Shown piece by piece: positions 43,611 to 53,080 of a stretch of 64,000 bases of DNA. Every line of letters starts with the position of its first letter. Position 1 is the stretch's first letter. The DNA lies in contig NZ_JAOVZO020000019.1 in assembly GCF_025717065.2 (NCBI RefSeq), positions 1 to 64,000 of the forward strand. Reading direction: 5' to 3'. The position numbers and the translations under genes were made by a program. This DNA is from Tahibacter soli. Its GTDB lineage: Bacteria; Pseudomonadota; Gammaproteobacteria; Xanthomonadales; Rhodanobacteraceae. Below the pieces are notes generated by a model. It worked only from the letters and a program-made list of their open reading frames with translations. It had not been told where the DNA came from and did no database searches.

Positions 43611-45350
43611 TCAACCTTCCTGCGTGACGCGCAACACTTCTTCGATCGTGGTGACGCCGGCGAGCGACTTGACCAGGCCGTCCTCGTACATGTTGCGCAT
43701 GCCCTCGGCGCGCGACTGCGCCTCGAGCTCGCCCATGCCCGCATGCTGCATCACGAGGCGGCGCAGCGGATCGGACATGACCATGAACTCCATGATCGTG
43801 GTGCGGCCGAAATAGCCGCTCGCGTTCGCCGGGCTCGGCGTGGGTTTGTACAATTTTATCGGACGCTCGGTTGTGAGCTTGTCCAGATTGAACTCGCGCA
43901 CGACTTCGGGCAGCGCCTCGTACGATTCGGCGTGGGCGAGATCCAGGCGGCGCACGAGGCGCTGCGCGAGAATGCCGTTCACGGTCGAGGTCAGGAGATA
44001 GTCTTCCACGCCCATGTCGAGCAGGCGCGTGATGCCGCCGGCCGCGTTGTTCGTGTGCAGCGTCGAGAGCACGAGATGGCCCGTCAGCGCCGACTGGATC
44101 GCGATGCGGCACGTTTCCAGGTCGCGCATTTCGCCGATCATGATGATGTCGGGGTCCTGGCGCACGATCGAACGCAGCGCGTGCGAGAAGTCGAGGCCGA
44201 TCGCAGGCTTCGCCTGGATCTGGTTGATGCCTTCGATCTGGTATTCGACCGGGTCTTCGACCGTGATGATCTTGACGTCCGGCGTGTTGAGCTTCGACAG
44301 CGCGGTGTACAGCGTGGTCGTCTTGCCCGAACCGGTCGGGCCGGTCACGAGCATGATGCCATGCGGCAGTTCGAGCACCTTCATGAACTGCGGCAGGAAT
44401 TCGTCGGTGAAGCCGAGCGTGTGGAAGTCGAACACGACGCTTTCGCGATCGAGAATACGCATGACGACCGACTCGCCCCACGACGTCGGCACGGTCGACA
44501 CGCGCAGGTCGAGCTCCTTGCCCTGCACGCGCAGCATGATGCGGCCGTCCTGCGGCAGGCGGCGCTCGGCGATGTTGAGCTTCGCCATGATCTTGACGCG
44601 CGAGATCACCGCCGCGGTCGACGCCGCCGGCGGCGATTCCACTTCGTGCAGCACGCCGTCGATGCGGTAGCGCACCTTCAGGCGGCTTTCGAACGGTTCG
44701 ATGTGGATGTCCGACGCGCGCTGTTCGACCGCGCGCTGCACGATCAGGTTGACGAGGCGGATGACCGGCGCCTCGGACGCGAGATCGCGCAGGTGCTCGA
44801 TGTCGTCCTCGCCGCGGCCGGCGTCGTCGGACAGCGTCTCGACGATCGTGCCCATCGCCGAACGGCCCTGACCGTAGTAGCGCTCGATCAGGTCGTCGAT
44901 TTCCGACTTGAGCCCGATCTGCACCGTCACTTTCTTGGCGGTGGCGAGCTCGACCGCCTGCAGCGGATAGCGCTCGGCCGGGTCGGCGATCAGCATGCCG
45001 ACTTCGTCGTCCGACTCGCTCACCGGCACGATGTGGTGCTGCTTCAGGAACCGCACCGAGAGCTGCACGTTCGGCGGGGGCGATTCCGGAAAATCCTTCG
45101 ACCCGAGCAGCGGCAGCTTGAACAGCTCCGCCATCGACTCGGCCATGTCGCGCTCGGACACGAGGCCGAGCTTGGTCAGGAGGTTGATCAGCCGGTCGCC
45201 GTCCGATTCCTCGTGCACGCGGCGCGCGCGCGCAAGGTCGGCCTCCTTGAGGCGGCCCTTGCGCACGAGGAAGGTACACAGGCGCTCGTCCAGGTTTTCC
45301 TCGGCGACGTCCGGCGACACCGCGGCATCCGGCGTTTCTACGGCTGACAT
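43611..45350 (-). CDS. gspE: Type II secretion assembly ATPase GspE (XpsE-like)
   Basis: GspE powers pseudopilus assembly. The start at 45350 has GGAAAG upstream; an upstream in-frame ATG reads into the previous gene. The 579 residues have an N1 domain (about 20-180) that binds GspL and a C-terminal ATPase with GPTGSGKTTTLYTALSKL (Walker A), the Asp box ITVEDPVEYQIEGINQIQ, PDIIMIGEMRDLETC (Walker B) and the His box TGHLVLSTLHTNNA. The tetracysteine zinc motif usually found after this is replaced by a Cys-free stretch (RLDLAHAESYEALPEVVREF). It opens the E-to-D gene series. Confidence 0.96.
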   Translation of the reverse strand: MSAVETPDAAVSPDVAEENLDERLCTFLVRKGRLKEADLARARRVHEESDGDRLINLLTKLGLVSERDMAESMAELFKLPLLGSKDFPESPPPNVQLSVRFLKQHHIVPVSESDDEVGMLIADPAERYPLQAVELATAKKVTVQIGLKSEIDDLIERYYGQGRSAMGTIVETLSDDAGRGEDDIEHLRDLASEAPVIRLVNLIVQRAVEQRASDIHIEPFESRLKVRYRIDGVLHEVESPPAASTAAVISRVKIMAKLNIAERRLPQDGRIMLRVQGKELDLRVSTVPTSWGESVVMRILDRESVVFDFHTLGFTDEFLPQFMKVLELPHGIMLVTGPTGSGKTTTLYTALSKLNTPDVKIITVEDPVEYQIEGINQIQAKPAIGLDFSHALRSIVRQDPDIIMIGEMRDLETCRIAIQSALTGHLVLSTLHTNNAAGGITRLLDMGVEDYLLTSTVNGILAQRLVRRLDLAHAESYEALPEVVREFNLDKLTTERPIKLYKPTPSPANASGYFGRTTIMEFMVMSDPLRRLVMQHAGMGELEAQSRAEGMRNMYEDGLVKSLAGVTTIEEVLRVTQEG

Positions 45351-45360
45351 GACTTCTTTC

Positions 45361-46032
45361 CTATTGGGTACGAGTACGACCCGCATCCCCCGACGCAGGT
45401 TCCCCGAACTTGCGCCCGGTGAGCGCCTCGATGAAGGATTGGTTCAAGGCCAGCCACAAGGCCGCCGGCACGACCGTGGGCAGGATCAGATACCCGAATT
45501 GATAGCACAGCGCGACGAGGTCCGGCGACAGACCCGCCGCTTTGGCGGCCGCCGCGGTCTGCGCGCCGGAGCTGAGCGCGAAGGTCTTGAGCGCGTCGGC
45601 GACGAGACCGAACGTCTGCGCGAGCCAGATCACGAGCGCGCCGATCGCCATATGGCCCCAGCGGCGCTCTTCTTCCAGCGGCGTCGCCAGCGCGAGCCCG
45701 AAGAACAGCGGCAGCGAATAGCCGTAGATCAGCGGATAGACCGCCAGCTCGACGAAACCGACCGCCTCGCGCCCGTCCGGCCCGATTTCCGACACCGCGA
45801 CGGCCGTCAGCAGCGACAGGATCGGCTTGCCGCTCGCCGCGTCGATGCCGGCCGTGACCGACGTGAACAGGCTCGGCCAGCCCCAGGTCAGGATCTTCGC
45901 CGCAAGGTGACTGGGCAGCCACACCGCGAGGCTCGACACCCACCACCACAGGAAAAAGCACAGCGGCAACCAGCCGAGCGCTCTCAGCATGAAGCGCCGC
46001 AACAGACTCGGCGACGGCGCCGCGGGCGTCAT
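45361..46032 (-). CDS. Exosortase-H-associated-type membrane protein
   Basis: The 223-residue protein begins at an ATG overlapping the purL stop (ATGA) and ends ten bases before gspE. It has about four membrane spans ([80 protein letters not shown]). The features [18 protein letters not shown] and [20 protein letters not shown] resemble proteins annotated as exosortase H-associated membrane proteins, from memory rather than a search. No exosortase is in the window. Its function is unknown; membership in the purL-gsp transcript suggests a link to protein export. Confidence 0.6.
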   Translation of the reverse strand: MTPAAPSPSLLRRFMLRALGWLPLCFFLWWWVSSLAVWLPSHLAAKILTWGWPSLFTSVTAGIDAASGKPILSLLTAVAVSEIGPDGREAVGFVELAVYPLIYGYSLPLFFGLALATPLEEERRWGHMAIGALVIWLAQTFGLVADALKTFALSSGAQTAAAAKAAGLSPDLVALCYQFGYLILPTVVPAALWLALNQSFIEALTGRKFGEPASGDAGRTRTQ

Positions 46033-49000
46033 CCGACCCAGACCCGCGCGTTGCGGAACATGCGCATCCACGGCGAATCCTCGCCCCATTCCTCCGGGCG
46101 CCAGCTCATCTGCACGCTGCGGATGACGCGCTCGGGGTGCGGCATCATGATCGTCACGCGGCCTTCGGCGGCGGTCAGACCCGTCAGGCCGCCGACCGAG
46201 CCGTTGGTGTTGAGCGGGAACGTTTCGGTCGCCTTGCCGCGGTTGTCGACGAAGCGCAGGCACGGCTGCACGCGCTTGTAGTCGGAGCCCTGTGCGAAAT
46301 CGACGCGGCCCTCGCCGTGCGCGACCGCGACCGGAATGCGCGAACCGGCCATGCCGCGCAGGAGGATCGACGGCGAATCGATCACCTCGAGCGTGACCAG
46401 GCGCGCCTCGTACTGCTCGGACGCGTTGCGGCGGAACTTCGGCCAGTAGTCGGCGCCCGGGATGATGTCTTTGAGCGTCGCCATCATCTGGCAGCCGTTG
46501 CACACGCCCAGCGCGAACTTGAACGAATCGGCGAAGAACGCGGCGAACTGTTCGCGCAGACTCGCGTTGTACAGGATCGACGTCGCCCAGCCGCGGCCGG
46601 CGCCGAGCACGTCGCCGTACGAGAAGCCGCCGCACGCGGCAAGGCCGGTGAAGTCGGCCAGCTTGTAGCGGCCGGCCGCGAGATCGGACATGTGCACGTC
46701 GACCGCGTCGAACCCGGCGCGCGTGAACGCCGCCGCCATTTCGATCTGGCCGTTGACGCCCTGTTCGCGCAGCACGGCCACCTTCGGCCGCACGCCCTTG
46801 GCGATGAACGGCGCGGCCACGTCGTCGGCCGGATCGAATACGAGCTTGGCCGTGATGCCCGGATCGTCCGCGTCGCAGCGCCAGTTGAGTTCGCTGTCGG
46901 CGCAGTACGGGTTGTCGCGCAGGCGCTGCATCGCATGGCTCGTTTCCGACCACGCCTGCATCAGTTCGGTCCAGTCCCAGCGCGCGATGCTCTCGTCGCC
47001 CAGGCGCAGCGCGATCTGCAGTTTTTCCTTCGGCCGGCCGACCATGTGCGCGATGTCGGCCAGACCGTGCTTGTCGAACAGCGCGCGCAGCGCCGGCACG
47101 TCGTTGCGGCGCACCTGCACGACCGCGCCGAGTTCCTCGCAGAACAGGGCGCGCAGCGTGTTCTCGGCCCAGCCGTCGAGGCCGATCGCGAGGCCGCAGT
47201 GACCGGCGAACGCCATTTCGAGCAGGGTCACGAGCACGCCGCCGTCGGAGCGGTCGTGATACGCGAGCAGGAGGCCTGCGGCGTTCGCCTCTTGTATACA
47301 GGTGAAGAACGCCTTGAAGCGCGTCGCGTCGTCGAGATCGGGCGGCACGCCGCCGGTGCGGTTGAACACCTGCATCAGCGCCGATCCGCCGAGGCGGTTG
47401 CGGCCGCCGCCGAGGTCGATCAGCCACAGTTCGGTTTCGCCCTGGTCGAGGCGCAGCTGCGGCGTCAGCGAGCGGCGCACGTCGGTCGTGCGCGCGAAAG
47501 CGGTGACGATCAGCGACACCGGCGCGACGGTTTTCTGTTCGCGCTCGCCGTCGTTCCAGACGGTCTGCATCGACAGCGAATCCTTGCCGACCGGAATCGA
47601 AATACCGAGCGCCGGGCACAGATCCATGCCGACCGCGCGCACCGCGTCGTATAGCGCGGCGTCCTGATGCGGATAGCTCACCGCGGCCATCCAGTTCGCC
47701 GACAGGCGCACCTCGCCGAGGTCGGCGATCGGCGCGGCGGCGATATTCGTCAGCGCTTCGCCGACGGCCATGCGCGCGGCGTCGGCGCTCGACAACAGCG
47801 CGATCGGCGTGCGCTCGCCCATCGACATCGCCTCGCCGGCATAGCCGTCGAAGTCGGCGATCGTCACGGCGCAGTCGGCCACCGGCACCTGCCACGGCCC
47901 GACCATCGGATCGCGCGAGCACAGGCCGCCGACGGTGCGATCGCCGATCGTGATCAGGAACGACTTCGAACCGACCGCCGGAAACCGCAGCACGCGCTGC
48001 AGCGCTTCGGCGATCGCGATGCCGGAACAGTCGGAAACGAGATCGACGCGCGGCGCCTTGCGCCTGGCGTCGCGGTGCATCTTCGGCGCCTTGCCGAACA
48101 GCACGTCCATCGGCAGGTCGATGACGGGCAGGTCGCGGCGCGAATCGGCGACGATCAGGCGCTCCTCTTCGGTCGCATGACCGACCACCGCGAACGGACA
48201 GCGCTCGCGCCGGCACATCGCTTCGAAGCGTTCGAGATCGGTCGGCGCCACGCCGAGCACGTAGCGTTCCTGCGATTCGTTGCACCACAGCTGCATCGGC
48301 GACAGCTGCGGGTCGTCGCACGGAATCGCCGCCATGTCGATGCGGCCGCCCACGCCGGAGTCGTGCAGCAGTTCGGGAATCGCATTGGACAGGCCGCCGG
48401 CGCCGACATCGTGCACGCTGACGATCGGATTGGCGTCGCCGAGCGACCAGCAGTGGTCGATGACCTCCTGCGCGCGGCGTTCCATTTCCGGGTTGTCGCG
48501 CTGCACCGACGCGAAGTCGAGATCTTCGGAGCTCGCGCCCGAGGCGACCGACGAGGCAGCGCCGCCGCCGAGGCCGATCAGCATGGCCGGCCCGCCGAGC
48601 ACGATCACCGCGTCGCCGGGCGACAGCACGCGCTTGCGCACATGGTCGCGGCGGATGTTGGCGAGGCCGCCGGCGATCATGATCGGCTTGTCGTAGCCGC
48701 GGCGTACGCCGGGAATGCCGGTTTCCCACTCGAACGTGCGGAAATAGCCGCCGAGCGCCGGCCGGCCGAATTCGTTGTTGAACGACGCGGCGCCGATCGG
48801 CCCGTCGCGCATGATCTCGAACGCGGTGGCCATGCGCGGCGGCAGCGGGCGCGCGGTTTCCCACGGCCGCGGCAGATCCGGAATGCGCAGATGCGACACC
48901 GAAAAACCGGTCAGGCCGGCCTTCGGCTTGCCGCCGCGACCGGTCGCGCCCTCGTCGCGGATCTCGCCGCCCGAACCGGTCGACGCGCCCGGAAACGGCG

Positions 49001-49889
49001 CGATCGCGGTCGGGTGGTTGTGCGTTTCCACCTTGATGGCGTAGTCGATCGGTTCGGCGTGCGCGCGGTAGATGCCGTCGGCGTCGGCGAAGAAGCGCCG
49101 CCCGTCGCTGCCGGAGATCACCGCGGCGTTGTCCGAGTACGCCGACAGCGTATGCGCCGGCGACACCTGGTGCGTGTTCTTGATCATCGCGAACAGCGAA
49201 CGCTCCTGCGCCTCGCCGTCGACCGTCCAGGTCGCGTTGAACACCTTGTGACGGCAGTGTTCGGAGTTGGCCTGCGCGAACATCATGAGCTCGGCGTCGG
49301 TCGGGTCGCGTCCGAGTTCGCCGTAGCGCGCGATCAGGTAGTCGATTTCGTCCGGCGCGAGCGCAAGGCCGAGCCCCACGTTCGCGGCATTCAGCGCGGC
49401 GGCCGGATCGGCGCCGAGCGGGATCGTGCCGAGCGGACCCGGCGCGCCCTGCAGGAACAGGCCGTTCGCGGCATCGAGCGACGTCAGCACCGACTGCGTC
49501 ATCGGGTCGGACAACACCTTCCGGAGCGTCTTGCCTTCGGGCGAACCGGCGGCGGGCGCCGCGTCGATCTCGAACGCGATGCCGCGTTCGACGCGCGCGA
49601 CCGGCAGGTCGCAGCCTTTCAGAATGTCGGTCGCCTTGGACGACCACGGCGAAATCGTGCCGAGCCGCGGCACGACCCAGAGCGTCGCGGGGCCGGGCTC
49701 GCCGTCCTGCGCCTCGAGCACCTCGCAGACGCGGGCGCGCTGGTCGGCGGCAAGGCCGCCCGGCGCGTCGAGGAAATACACGTAGCGCGCGGCGACGATG
49801 CGCGAAGCTCGAACGATTTCCGCCAGTTGGCGGTTCAAGCGGTCGAGGCGAAAAGCGGACAGGGCGGGCTGCCCGTCGAACACGATCAT
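46029..49889 (-). CDS. purL: Phosphoribosylformylglycinamidine synthase
   Basis: PurL converts FGAR to FGAM with glutamine and ATP in purine synthesis. The 1286-residue single-chain form is complete: N-terminal PurS-like part (about 1-140), linker with [20 protein letters not shown], first AIR-synthase-like domain ([38 protein letters not shown]), second domain ([31 protein letters not shown]), and C-terminal glutaminase with [28 protein letters not shown] and nucleophile C1130 in GVCNGCQMM. Length is typical of the gammaproteobacterial enzyme. It is the first gene of the long run that includes the gsp genes. Confidence 0.98.
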   Translation of the reverse strand: MIVFDGQPALSAFRLDRLNRQLAEIVRASRIVAARYVYFLDAPGGLAADQRARVCEVLEAQDGEPGPATLWVVPRLGTISPWSSKATDILKGCDLPVARVERGIAFEIDAAPAAGSPEGKTLRKVLSDPMTQSVLTSLDAANGLFLQGAPGPLGTIPLGADPAAALNAANVGLGLALAPDEIDYLIARYGELGRDPTDAELMMFAQANSEHCRHKVFNATWTVDGEAQERSLFAMIKNTHQVSPAHTLSAYSDNAAVISGSDGRRFFADADGIYRAHAEPIDYAIKVETHNHPTAIAPFPGASTGSGGEIRDEGATGRGGKPKAGLTGFSVSHLRIPDLPRPWETARPLPPRMATAFEIMRDGPIGAASFNNEFGRPALGGYFRTFEWETGIPGVRRGYDKPIMIAGGLANIRRDHVRKRVLSPGDAVIVLGGPAMLIGLGGGAASSVASGASSEDLDFASVQRDNPEMERRAQEVIDHCWSLGDANPIVSVHDVGAGGLSNAIPELLHDSGVGGRIDMAAIPCDDPQLSPMQLWCNESQERYVLGVAPTDLERFEAMCRRERCPFAVVGHATEEERLIVADSRRDLPVIDLPMDVLFGKAPKMHRDARRKAPRVDLVSDCSGIAIAEALQRVLRFPAVGSKSFLITIGDRTVGGLCSRDPMVGPWQVPVADCAVTIADFDGYAGEAMSMGERTPIALLSSADAARMAVGEALTNIAAAPIADLGEVRLSANWMAAVSYPHQDAALYDAVRAVGMDLCPALGISIPVGKDSLSMQTVWNDGEREQKTVAPVSLIVTAFARTTDVRRSLTPQLRLDQGETELWLIDLGGGRNRLGGSALMQVFNRTGGVPPDLDDATRFKAFFTCIQEANAAGLLLAYHDRSDGGVLVTLLEMAFAGHCGLAIGLDGWAENTLRALFCEELGAVVQVRRNDVPALRALFDKHGLADIAHMVGRPKEKLQIALRLGDESIARWDWTELMQAWSETSHAMQRLRDNPYCADSELNWRCDADDPGITAKLVFDPADDVAAPFIAKGVRPKVAVLREQGVNGQIEMAAAFTRAGFDAVDVHMSDLAAGRYKLADFTGLAACGGFSYGDVLGAGRGWATSILYNASLREQFAAFFADSFKFALGVCNGCQMMATLKDIIPGADYWPKFRRNASEQYEARLVTLEVIDSPSILLRGMAGSRIPVAVAHGEGRVDFAQGSDYKRVQPCLRFVDNRGKATETFPLNTNGSVGGLTGLTAAEGRVTIMMPHPERVIRSVQMSWRPEEWGEDSPWMRMFRNARVWVG

Positions 49890-49988
49890 GGAAGGCCGTT
49901 CCGGAGAGGGAATCTCAGAAGGGCGCGCATGATAACCGCTGGGGTCTCACTATCGCCATCGCGGCGATGCAACAAAACGCGCCGCCAA

Positions 49989-50020
49989 GCCCCGGCGCGG
50001 GCCGCAGCCCGCGCCGGGGC
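49989..50020 (-). terminator. Strong hairpin terminator after the peptide genes
   Basis: A perfect 14-base-pair GC-rich stem (49989-50002 with 50007-50020) around a four-base loop, starting seven bases after the stop codon of the small peptide gene. On the minus strand a short T-rich stretch (GTTTTGTTG) follows about ten bases later. It separates the peptide genes from purL. Confidence 0.75.
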
Positions 50021-50026
50021 GCCGGT

Positions 50027-50236
50027 TCAGTGTTCCGGACAGGCGCAGGTGAACGTACAGATCCGCGTCGGGCAGATCGCCGAGTTCGTCGGCTGCGGAC
50101 AGACGCGCGTGTGGATCACGATGGTATCGGTGACCTGGCAGACCTGCTGGCCGCCCGTTGCGCCGCCGCCGACTTCGCGGGTCTCCTGCCCGGACAGTTC
50201 GCGCAGCGTTTCCTTCGACAGATTGATCTTCTTCAC
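50027..50236 (-). CDS. Putative RiPP precursor peptide 1 (class I lanthipeptide-type leader, Cys/Thr-rich core)
   Basis: A 69-residue peptide, GTG start with AAGGAG nine bases upstream. The leader (MKKINLSKETLRELSGQETR, then EVGGG) matches the K-L-KETLR-L-E-V-GG pattern of class I lanthipeptide leaders, including a double-Gly type end. The core after residue 27 has six cysteines (33, 46, 55, 60, 64, 66) and eight Ser/Thr, ending TFTCACPEH. It shares its leader with the peptide 94 bases upstream. No LanB, LanC, LanM, radical-SAM or peptidase-transporter gene is in the window, so modification would have to be supplied in trans. Alternatively the core is disulfide-bonded by the adjacent DsbC proteins. 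Confidence 0.75.
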   Translation of the reverse strand: MKKINLSKETLRELSGQETREVGGGATGGQQVCQVTDTIVIHTRVCPQPTNSAICPTRICTFTCACPEH

Positions 50237-50330
50237 GATTCCGTTCTCCTTCCGTTGGTTACGGACCGCCGCGAATGCGTCGGCCCGGCGCTTCCAACCA
50301 CCAGAACGACATGCGCCGGCCGGACCGAAC

Positions 50331-50531
50331 TCAGTTCGGATCGCAGATCTGCGGAATCTCCGTATGCCGCGGCAGGCACCGCGTCACCGGCACGCTGTGG
50401 CAATCCTTCGGCAGCTGCGTCGGGAACACGCAGGTGGGCGGGCCCGCCGAGGCGACGGCGCCGGCGACGGCTTCGACTTCCTGCGCGGTCAGCACGCGCA
50501 GCGTTTCTTTTCCGAGCTTGATCGATTTCAT
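50331..50531 (-). CDS. Putative RiPP precursor peptide 2 (same leader family)
   Basis: A 66-residue peptide with a very good ribosome binding site (CGGAGGG). The leader MKSIKLGKETLRVLTAQEVE followed by AVAGA is clearly homologous to that of peptide 1 (KETLR, QE, V-x-G). The core differs: Pro-rich with four cysteines (34, 44, 52, 63) and five Ser/Thr, ending QICDPN. Conserved leader plus diverged core is the usual signature of RiPP precursors processed by one enzyme set. It precedes peptide 1 on the same strand and follows a dsbC gene after a terminator. Confidence 0.75.
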   Translation of the reverse strand: MKSIKLGKETLRVLTAQEVEAVAGAVASAGPPTCVFPTQLPKDCHSVPVTRCLPRHTEIPQICDPN

Positions 50532-50635
50532 GATGCCCTCCGGGGCGTTGGATCAGACGCACGGCGTCATGCCATGCGCATCGGAACAACGCGACCGGAG
50601 CCGGAAAGCGAACGCGAAAAAAGCAAAAACCCCGC

Positions 50636-50660
50636 AATATGCGGGGTTTTCGTTCAGGCG
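50636..50660 (-). terminator. Rho-independent terminator after dsbC copy 1
   Basis: An 11-base-pair stem AAAACCCCGCA/TGCGGGGTTTT around a three-base loop; on the minus strand it is followed by a T-rich tract that includes TGCTTTTTT. The stem has A/T ends on both sides, so it could also stop transcription from the other direction. It separates dsbC copy 1 from the peptide genes. Confidence 0.92.
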
Positions 50661-50673
50661 GGCAAAGTGCGGC

Positions 50674-51396
50674 TTACTTGGCGGCAGCGAGCGCGTCGAG
50701 CTGCTGGCGCATGGCCTCGGCCGGCAGATAGCCGCCGAGCTGCGTGCCGTTCGGCGCGATGACGGTCGGCGTCACGTTGATGCCGAGGCGCTGCGCGAGC
50801 GCGAACTGCTCGGCGATCGGGTTGTCGCACCGGGCCGGCTTCGTTTCGGCGCCGGCCTTCGCCTCGCTCAGCGCCTTGTTGCGGTCGGCCGCGCACCAGA
50901 CCGACACCGCCTTGTCGAACGACGGCGTGTTCGGACCCGAGCGCGGCAGCCACAGATACTCCACCGCGATGCCCTGCGCGTTGTACTGCGCGATATCGTT
51001 GTGCAGCTTGCGGCAATAGCCGCAGTCGATGTCCGTGAACACCGTGACCGCGTACTTCGGGTCCTTCGGCGCGAACACGATGCGCTGGTCCTTCGGCACC
51101 TTGTCCAGCAGCGTCTTGCGCATGCCGGACAGGCGCGCCTCGGTCAGGTCCTTGCGCTCGATCATGTCGTACAGCGGGCCGCGCAGCAGGTAGCGTCCGT
51201 CGGCGCTCGCGTACAGCACCTGCCCGTCGGCGACGACTTCGTAGAAACCGGCGACCGGCGATTTCGTCACCGAATCGATCTTCGCGTCCGGCGCGATCTT
51301 GCGGATGCCGTCGGTGACGGCCTGCGTTTCGTCGGCGGCGCGTGCCGCCGGCACCGTCGCGAGCAGCGCGACGGCAATTGCGAGCAACTTGAACAT
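50674..51396 (-). CDS. dsbC: Periplasmic disulfide isomerase, DsbC family (copy 1)
   Basis: DsbC shuffles wrong disulfides in the periplasm and is kept reduced by DsbD. Start chosen at 51396 behind GGAGGAG; signal peptide MFKLLAIAVALLATVPAARA. The 240-residue protein has an N-terminal dimerisation domain (about 22-85, KSPVAGFYEVVADGQVLYAS) and a thioredoxin domain with the active site C125-G-Y-C128 (TVFTDIDCGYCRKLHNDIAQ) and the cis-Pro loop INVTPTVIAPNG. A second Cys pair (VWCAAD, PARCDN) matches the structural disulfide of DsbC. It is a tandem duplicate of the next gene with the same length and active-site position. Confidence 0.94.
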   Translation of the reverse strand: MFKLLAIAVALLATVPAARAADETQAVTDGIRKIAPDAKIDSVTKSPVAGFYEVVADGQVLYASADGRYLLRGPLYDMIERKDLTEARLSGMRKTLLDKVPKDQRIVFAPKDPKYAVTVFTDIDCGYCRKLHNDIAQYNAQGIAVEYLWLPRSGPNTPSFDKAVSVWCAADRNKALSEAKAGAETKPARCDNPIAEQFALAQRLGINVTPTVIAPNGTQLGGYLPAEAMRQQLDALAAAK

Positions 51397-51465
51397 CCCC
51401 ACTCCTCCCGTGCTGTGGTCGACGACAGACCCGTCGATGGCACGGAAGTTCGCGCGGCGCAAAGA

Positions 51466-51498
51466 AAAACCCCGCGCATCGACGATACGCGGGGTTTT
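51466..51498 (-). terminator. Rho-independent terminator after dsbC copy 2
   Basis: Stem AAAACCCCGCG/CGCGGGGTTTT with an 11-base loop; on the minus strand it ends in TTTTTCTTTG. The stem sequence is nearly the same as that after copy 1, so the terminator was duplicated with the gene or is a common cassette. Confidence 0.92.
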
Positions 51499-51511
51499 GG
51501 GGACGGCCGGC

Positions 51512-52234
51512 TTACTTCGCGGCGGCGAGTGCGTCGAGGCGCTGGCGCATCGCTTCGGGCGGCAGGTAGCCGCCGATCTGCGTACCGTTCGGCGCGATCA
51601 CCGACGGCGTGCCGTTGATGCCGACGCGCTGGCCGAGCTCGAATTCCTCGCTGACCGGGTTGTCGCACTTGGCCGACTTCGGATCGGCACCGGCCTTGGC
51701 GTCGGTGAACGCCTTGTTGCGGTCGGCGGCGCACCAGACCGACACGGCCTTGTCGAACGACGGCGTATTCGGGCCCGAGCGCGGGAACCACAGGTACTCG
51801 ATCGCGATACCCTGCTCGTTGTACTTGGCGATGTCGTTGTGCAGCTTGCGGCAGTAGCCGCAGTCGATGTCGGTGAACACGGTGACGGTGTACTTCGGAT
51901 CCTTCGGCGAGAACACGATCCGCTTGCTCTTCGGGATCTTGTCGACCAGATCCTTGCGCAGGCCCGAAAGGCGGGCTTCGGTCAGGTCCTTCTTGTTGCT
52001 CATGTCGAACAGCGCACCCTGCAGCAGGTACTTGCCGTCGGCGCTGACATATACGACCTGGCCGCCGGTGACGACCTCGTAGAAGCCGGGCAGCTGCGAT
52101 TTCGTGACGGAATCGACCTTCGCGTTCGGAACCAGCGCCAGGATGGCATCGGTGACGACCTTAGTCTCGTCGGCAGCGGACGCGGTGGTGGCCGCCGCCG
52201 CGAGGGCGAGTGCCAGACTGAGTTTCTTGAGCAT
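51512..52234 (-). CDS. dsbC: Periplasmic disulfide isomerase, DsbC family (copy 2)
   Basis: Start at 52234, signal peptide MLKKLSLALALAAAATTASA. The 240-residue protein has the same architecture as copy 1: N-terminal domain with SQLPGFYEVVTGGQVVYVSA, thioredoxin domain with C125-G-Y-C128 in DIDCGYCRKLHNDIAKYNEQ, and cis-Pro loop INGTPSVIAPNG. Over long stretches the two are identical (PRSGPNTPSFDKAVSVWCAA), while signal peptides and several loops differ, so the duplication is not recent. Having two with separate terminators suggests independent control or different clients. Confidence 0.94.
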   Translation of the reverse strand: MLKKLSLALALAAAATTASAADETKVVTDAILALVPNAKVDSVTKSQLPGFYEVVTGGQVVYVSADGKYLLQGALFDMSNKKDLTEARLSGLRKDLVDKIPKSKRIVFSPKDPKYTVTVFTDIDCGYCRKLHNDIAKYNEQGIAIEYLWFPRSGPNTPSFDKAVSVWCAADRNKAFTDAKAGADPKSAKCDNPVSEEFELGQRVGINGTPSVIAPNGTQIGGYLPPEAMRQRLDALAAAK

Positions 52235-52379
52235 CACTACATCCTCTCGTGGATTCCGGGGCAGCAGGCGCAGACCGCCTGCGGCGCGAAAAGTTCCGCG
52301 GCCGTTCACATTGCCGGGAAAACGGTGAGCTTGCCTCGCCGCGCCGCTGTCCGCAAGCGCCGGTCCGTCCGGCGGCGGA

Positions 52380-53045
52380 TCAGAAACAGGCGACGGTCTG
52401 TTCTTTCAGGTCGATCAGATCGGGCAGTTGCGCGTGCCAGTCGAGCGGCCGTTCGCGGTCTTCGGCGAAGTCGATCCAGTACACCGGCAGGTCTTCCGTG
52501 CGCTGCACGAGCTGCGGCGAGAAGCCGAGCGCGGCGATCTCGGCGCGGCGGCGTTCGGCGTTGTTCTGATCGCGGAACAGACCGAGCGAAATCGTGTTCT
52601 GCTGATCGCCGGCCGTGACGACGTAGTAGTCGCGCACGCCCTTGCCCGACAGCTGCCGCGCGACGCCCAGCGCCTGTTCGCGCGACGCCATCGCCGGCAC
52701 GAACACCCAGTAGCCGCGCGGCTGCGTGGTGCGCGCCTCGCGAAACTGGATGCGCCGGGTCAGCGGCGTGAGCTTGTTGATCGCGGTGCGCACGTCGGCC
52801 TGGGTCGGGAACGGACCGATGCTGCGGCAGGTTTCGGCGGCGGCGGGGCCGCGCGCCGGCGCTTCGGCCAGTTCCGAACTCGCCGCGTCGCCCGGCGGCT
52901 CGCGCTCGGCGATGAGTTCGAGCCGCGCGATACCGACGTCGGTCACCGGCAACTGCGTCTTCGCGGCCTGCGGCGTGAAATACAGCCAGCTCGCGACGCC
53001 GAGATTGAGCGCCAGCAGCAGCATGAACAATACGCGCAGAAACAT
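52380..53045 (-). CDS. SPOR-domain membrane protein
   Basis: The 221-residue protein has a short N-terminus, one membrane helix (FLRVLFMLLLALNLGVASWL) and a periplasmic region. The SPOR domain (about 85-165: CRSIGPFPTQADVRTAINKL, REARTTQPRGYWVFVPAMAS, GVRDYYVVTAGDQQNTISLG) binds glycan strands stripped of stem peptides at division sites. It follows coaX and birA on the same strand, an arrangement common in this order. It begins 35 bases after coaX. Confidence 0.85.
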   Translation of the reverse strand: MFLRVLFMLLLALNLGVASWLYFTPQAAKTQLPVTDVGIARLELIAEREPPGDAASSELAEAPARGPAAAETCRSIGPFPTQADVRTAINKLTPLTRRIQFREARTTQPRGYWVFVPAMASREQALGVARQLSGKGVRDYYVVTAGDQQNTISLGLFRDQNNAERRRAEIAALGFSPQLVQRTEDLPVYWIDFAEDRERPLDWHAQLPDLIDLKEQTVACF

Positions 53046-53080
53046 CCGTAGTCGGAACCGGGGCCTGGGACCGCGCGATT

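Noticed and set aside
46033-49647. Long upstream extension (frame open for over 1200 codons) of the exosortase-associated-type protein across purL
   Set aside because: The extension is the out-of-frame shadow of purL; the ATG overlapping the purL stop is the natural start.
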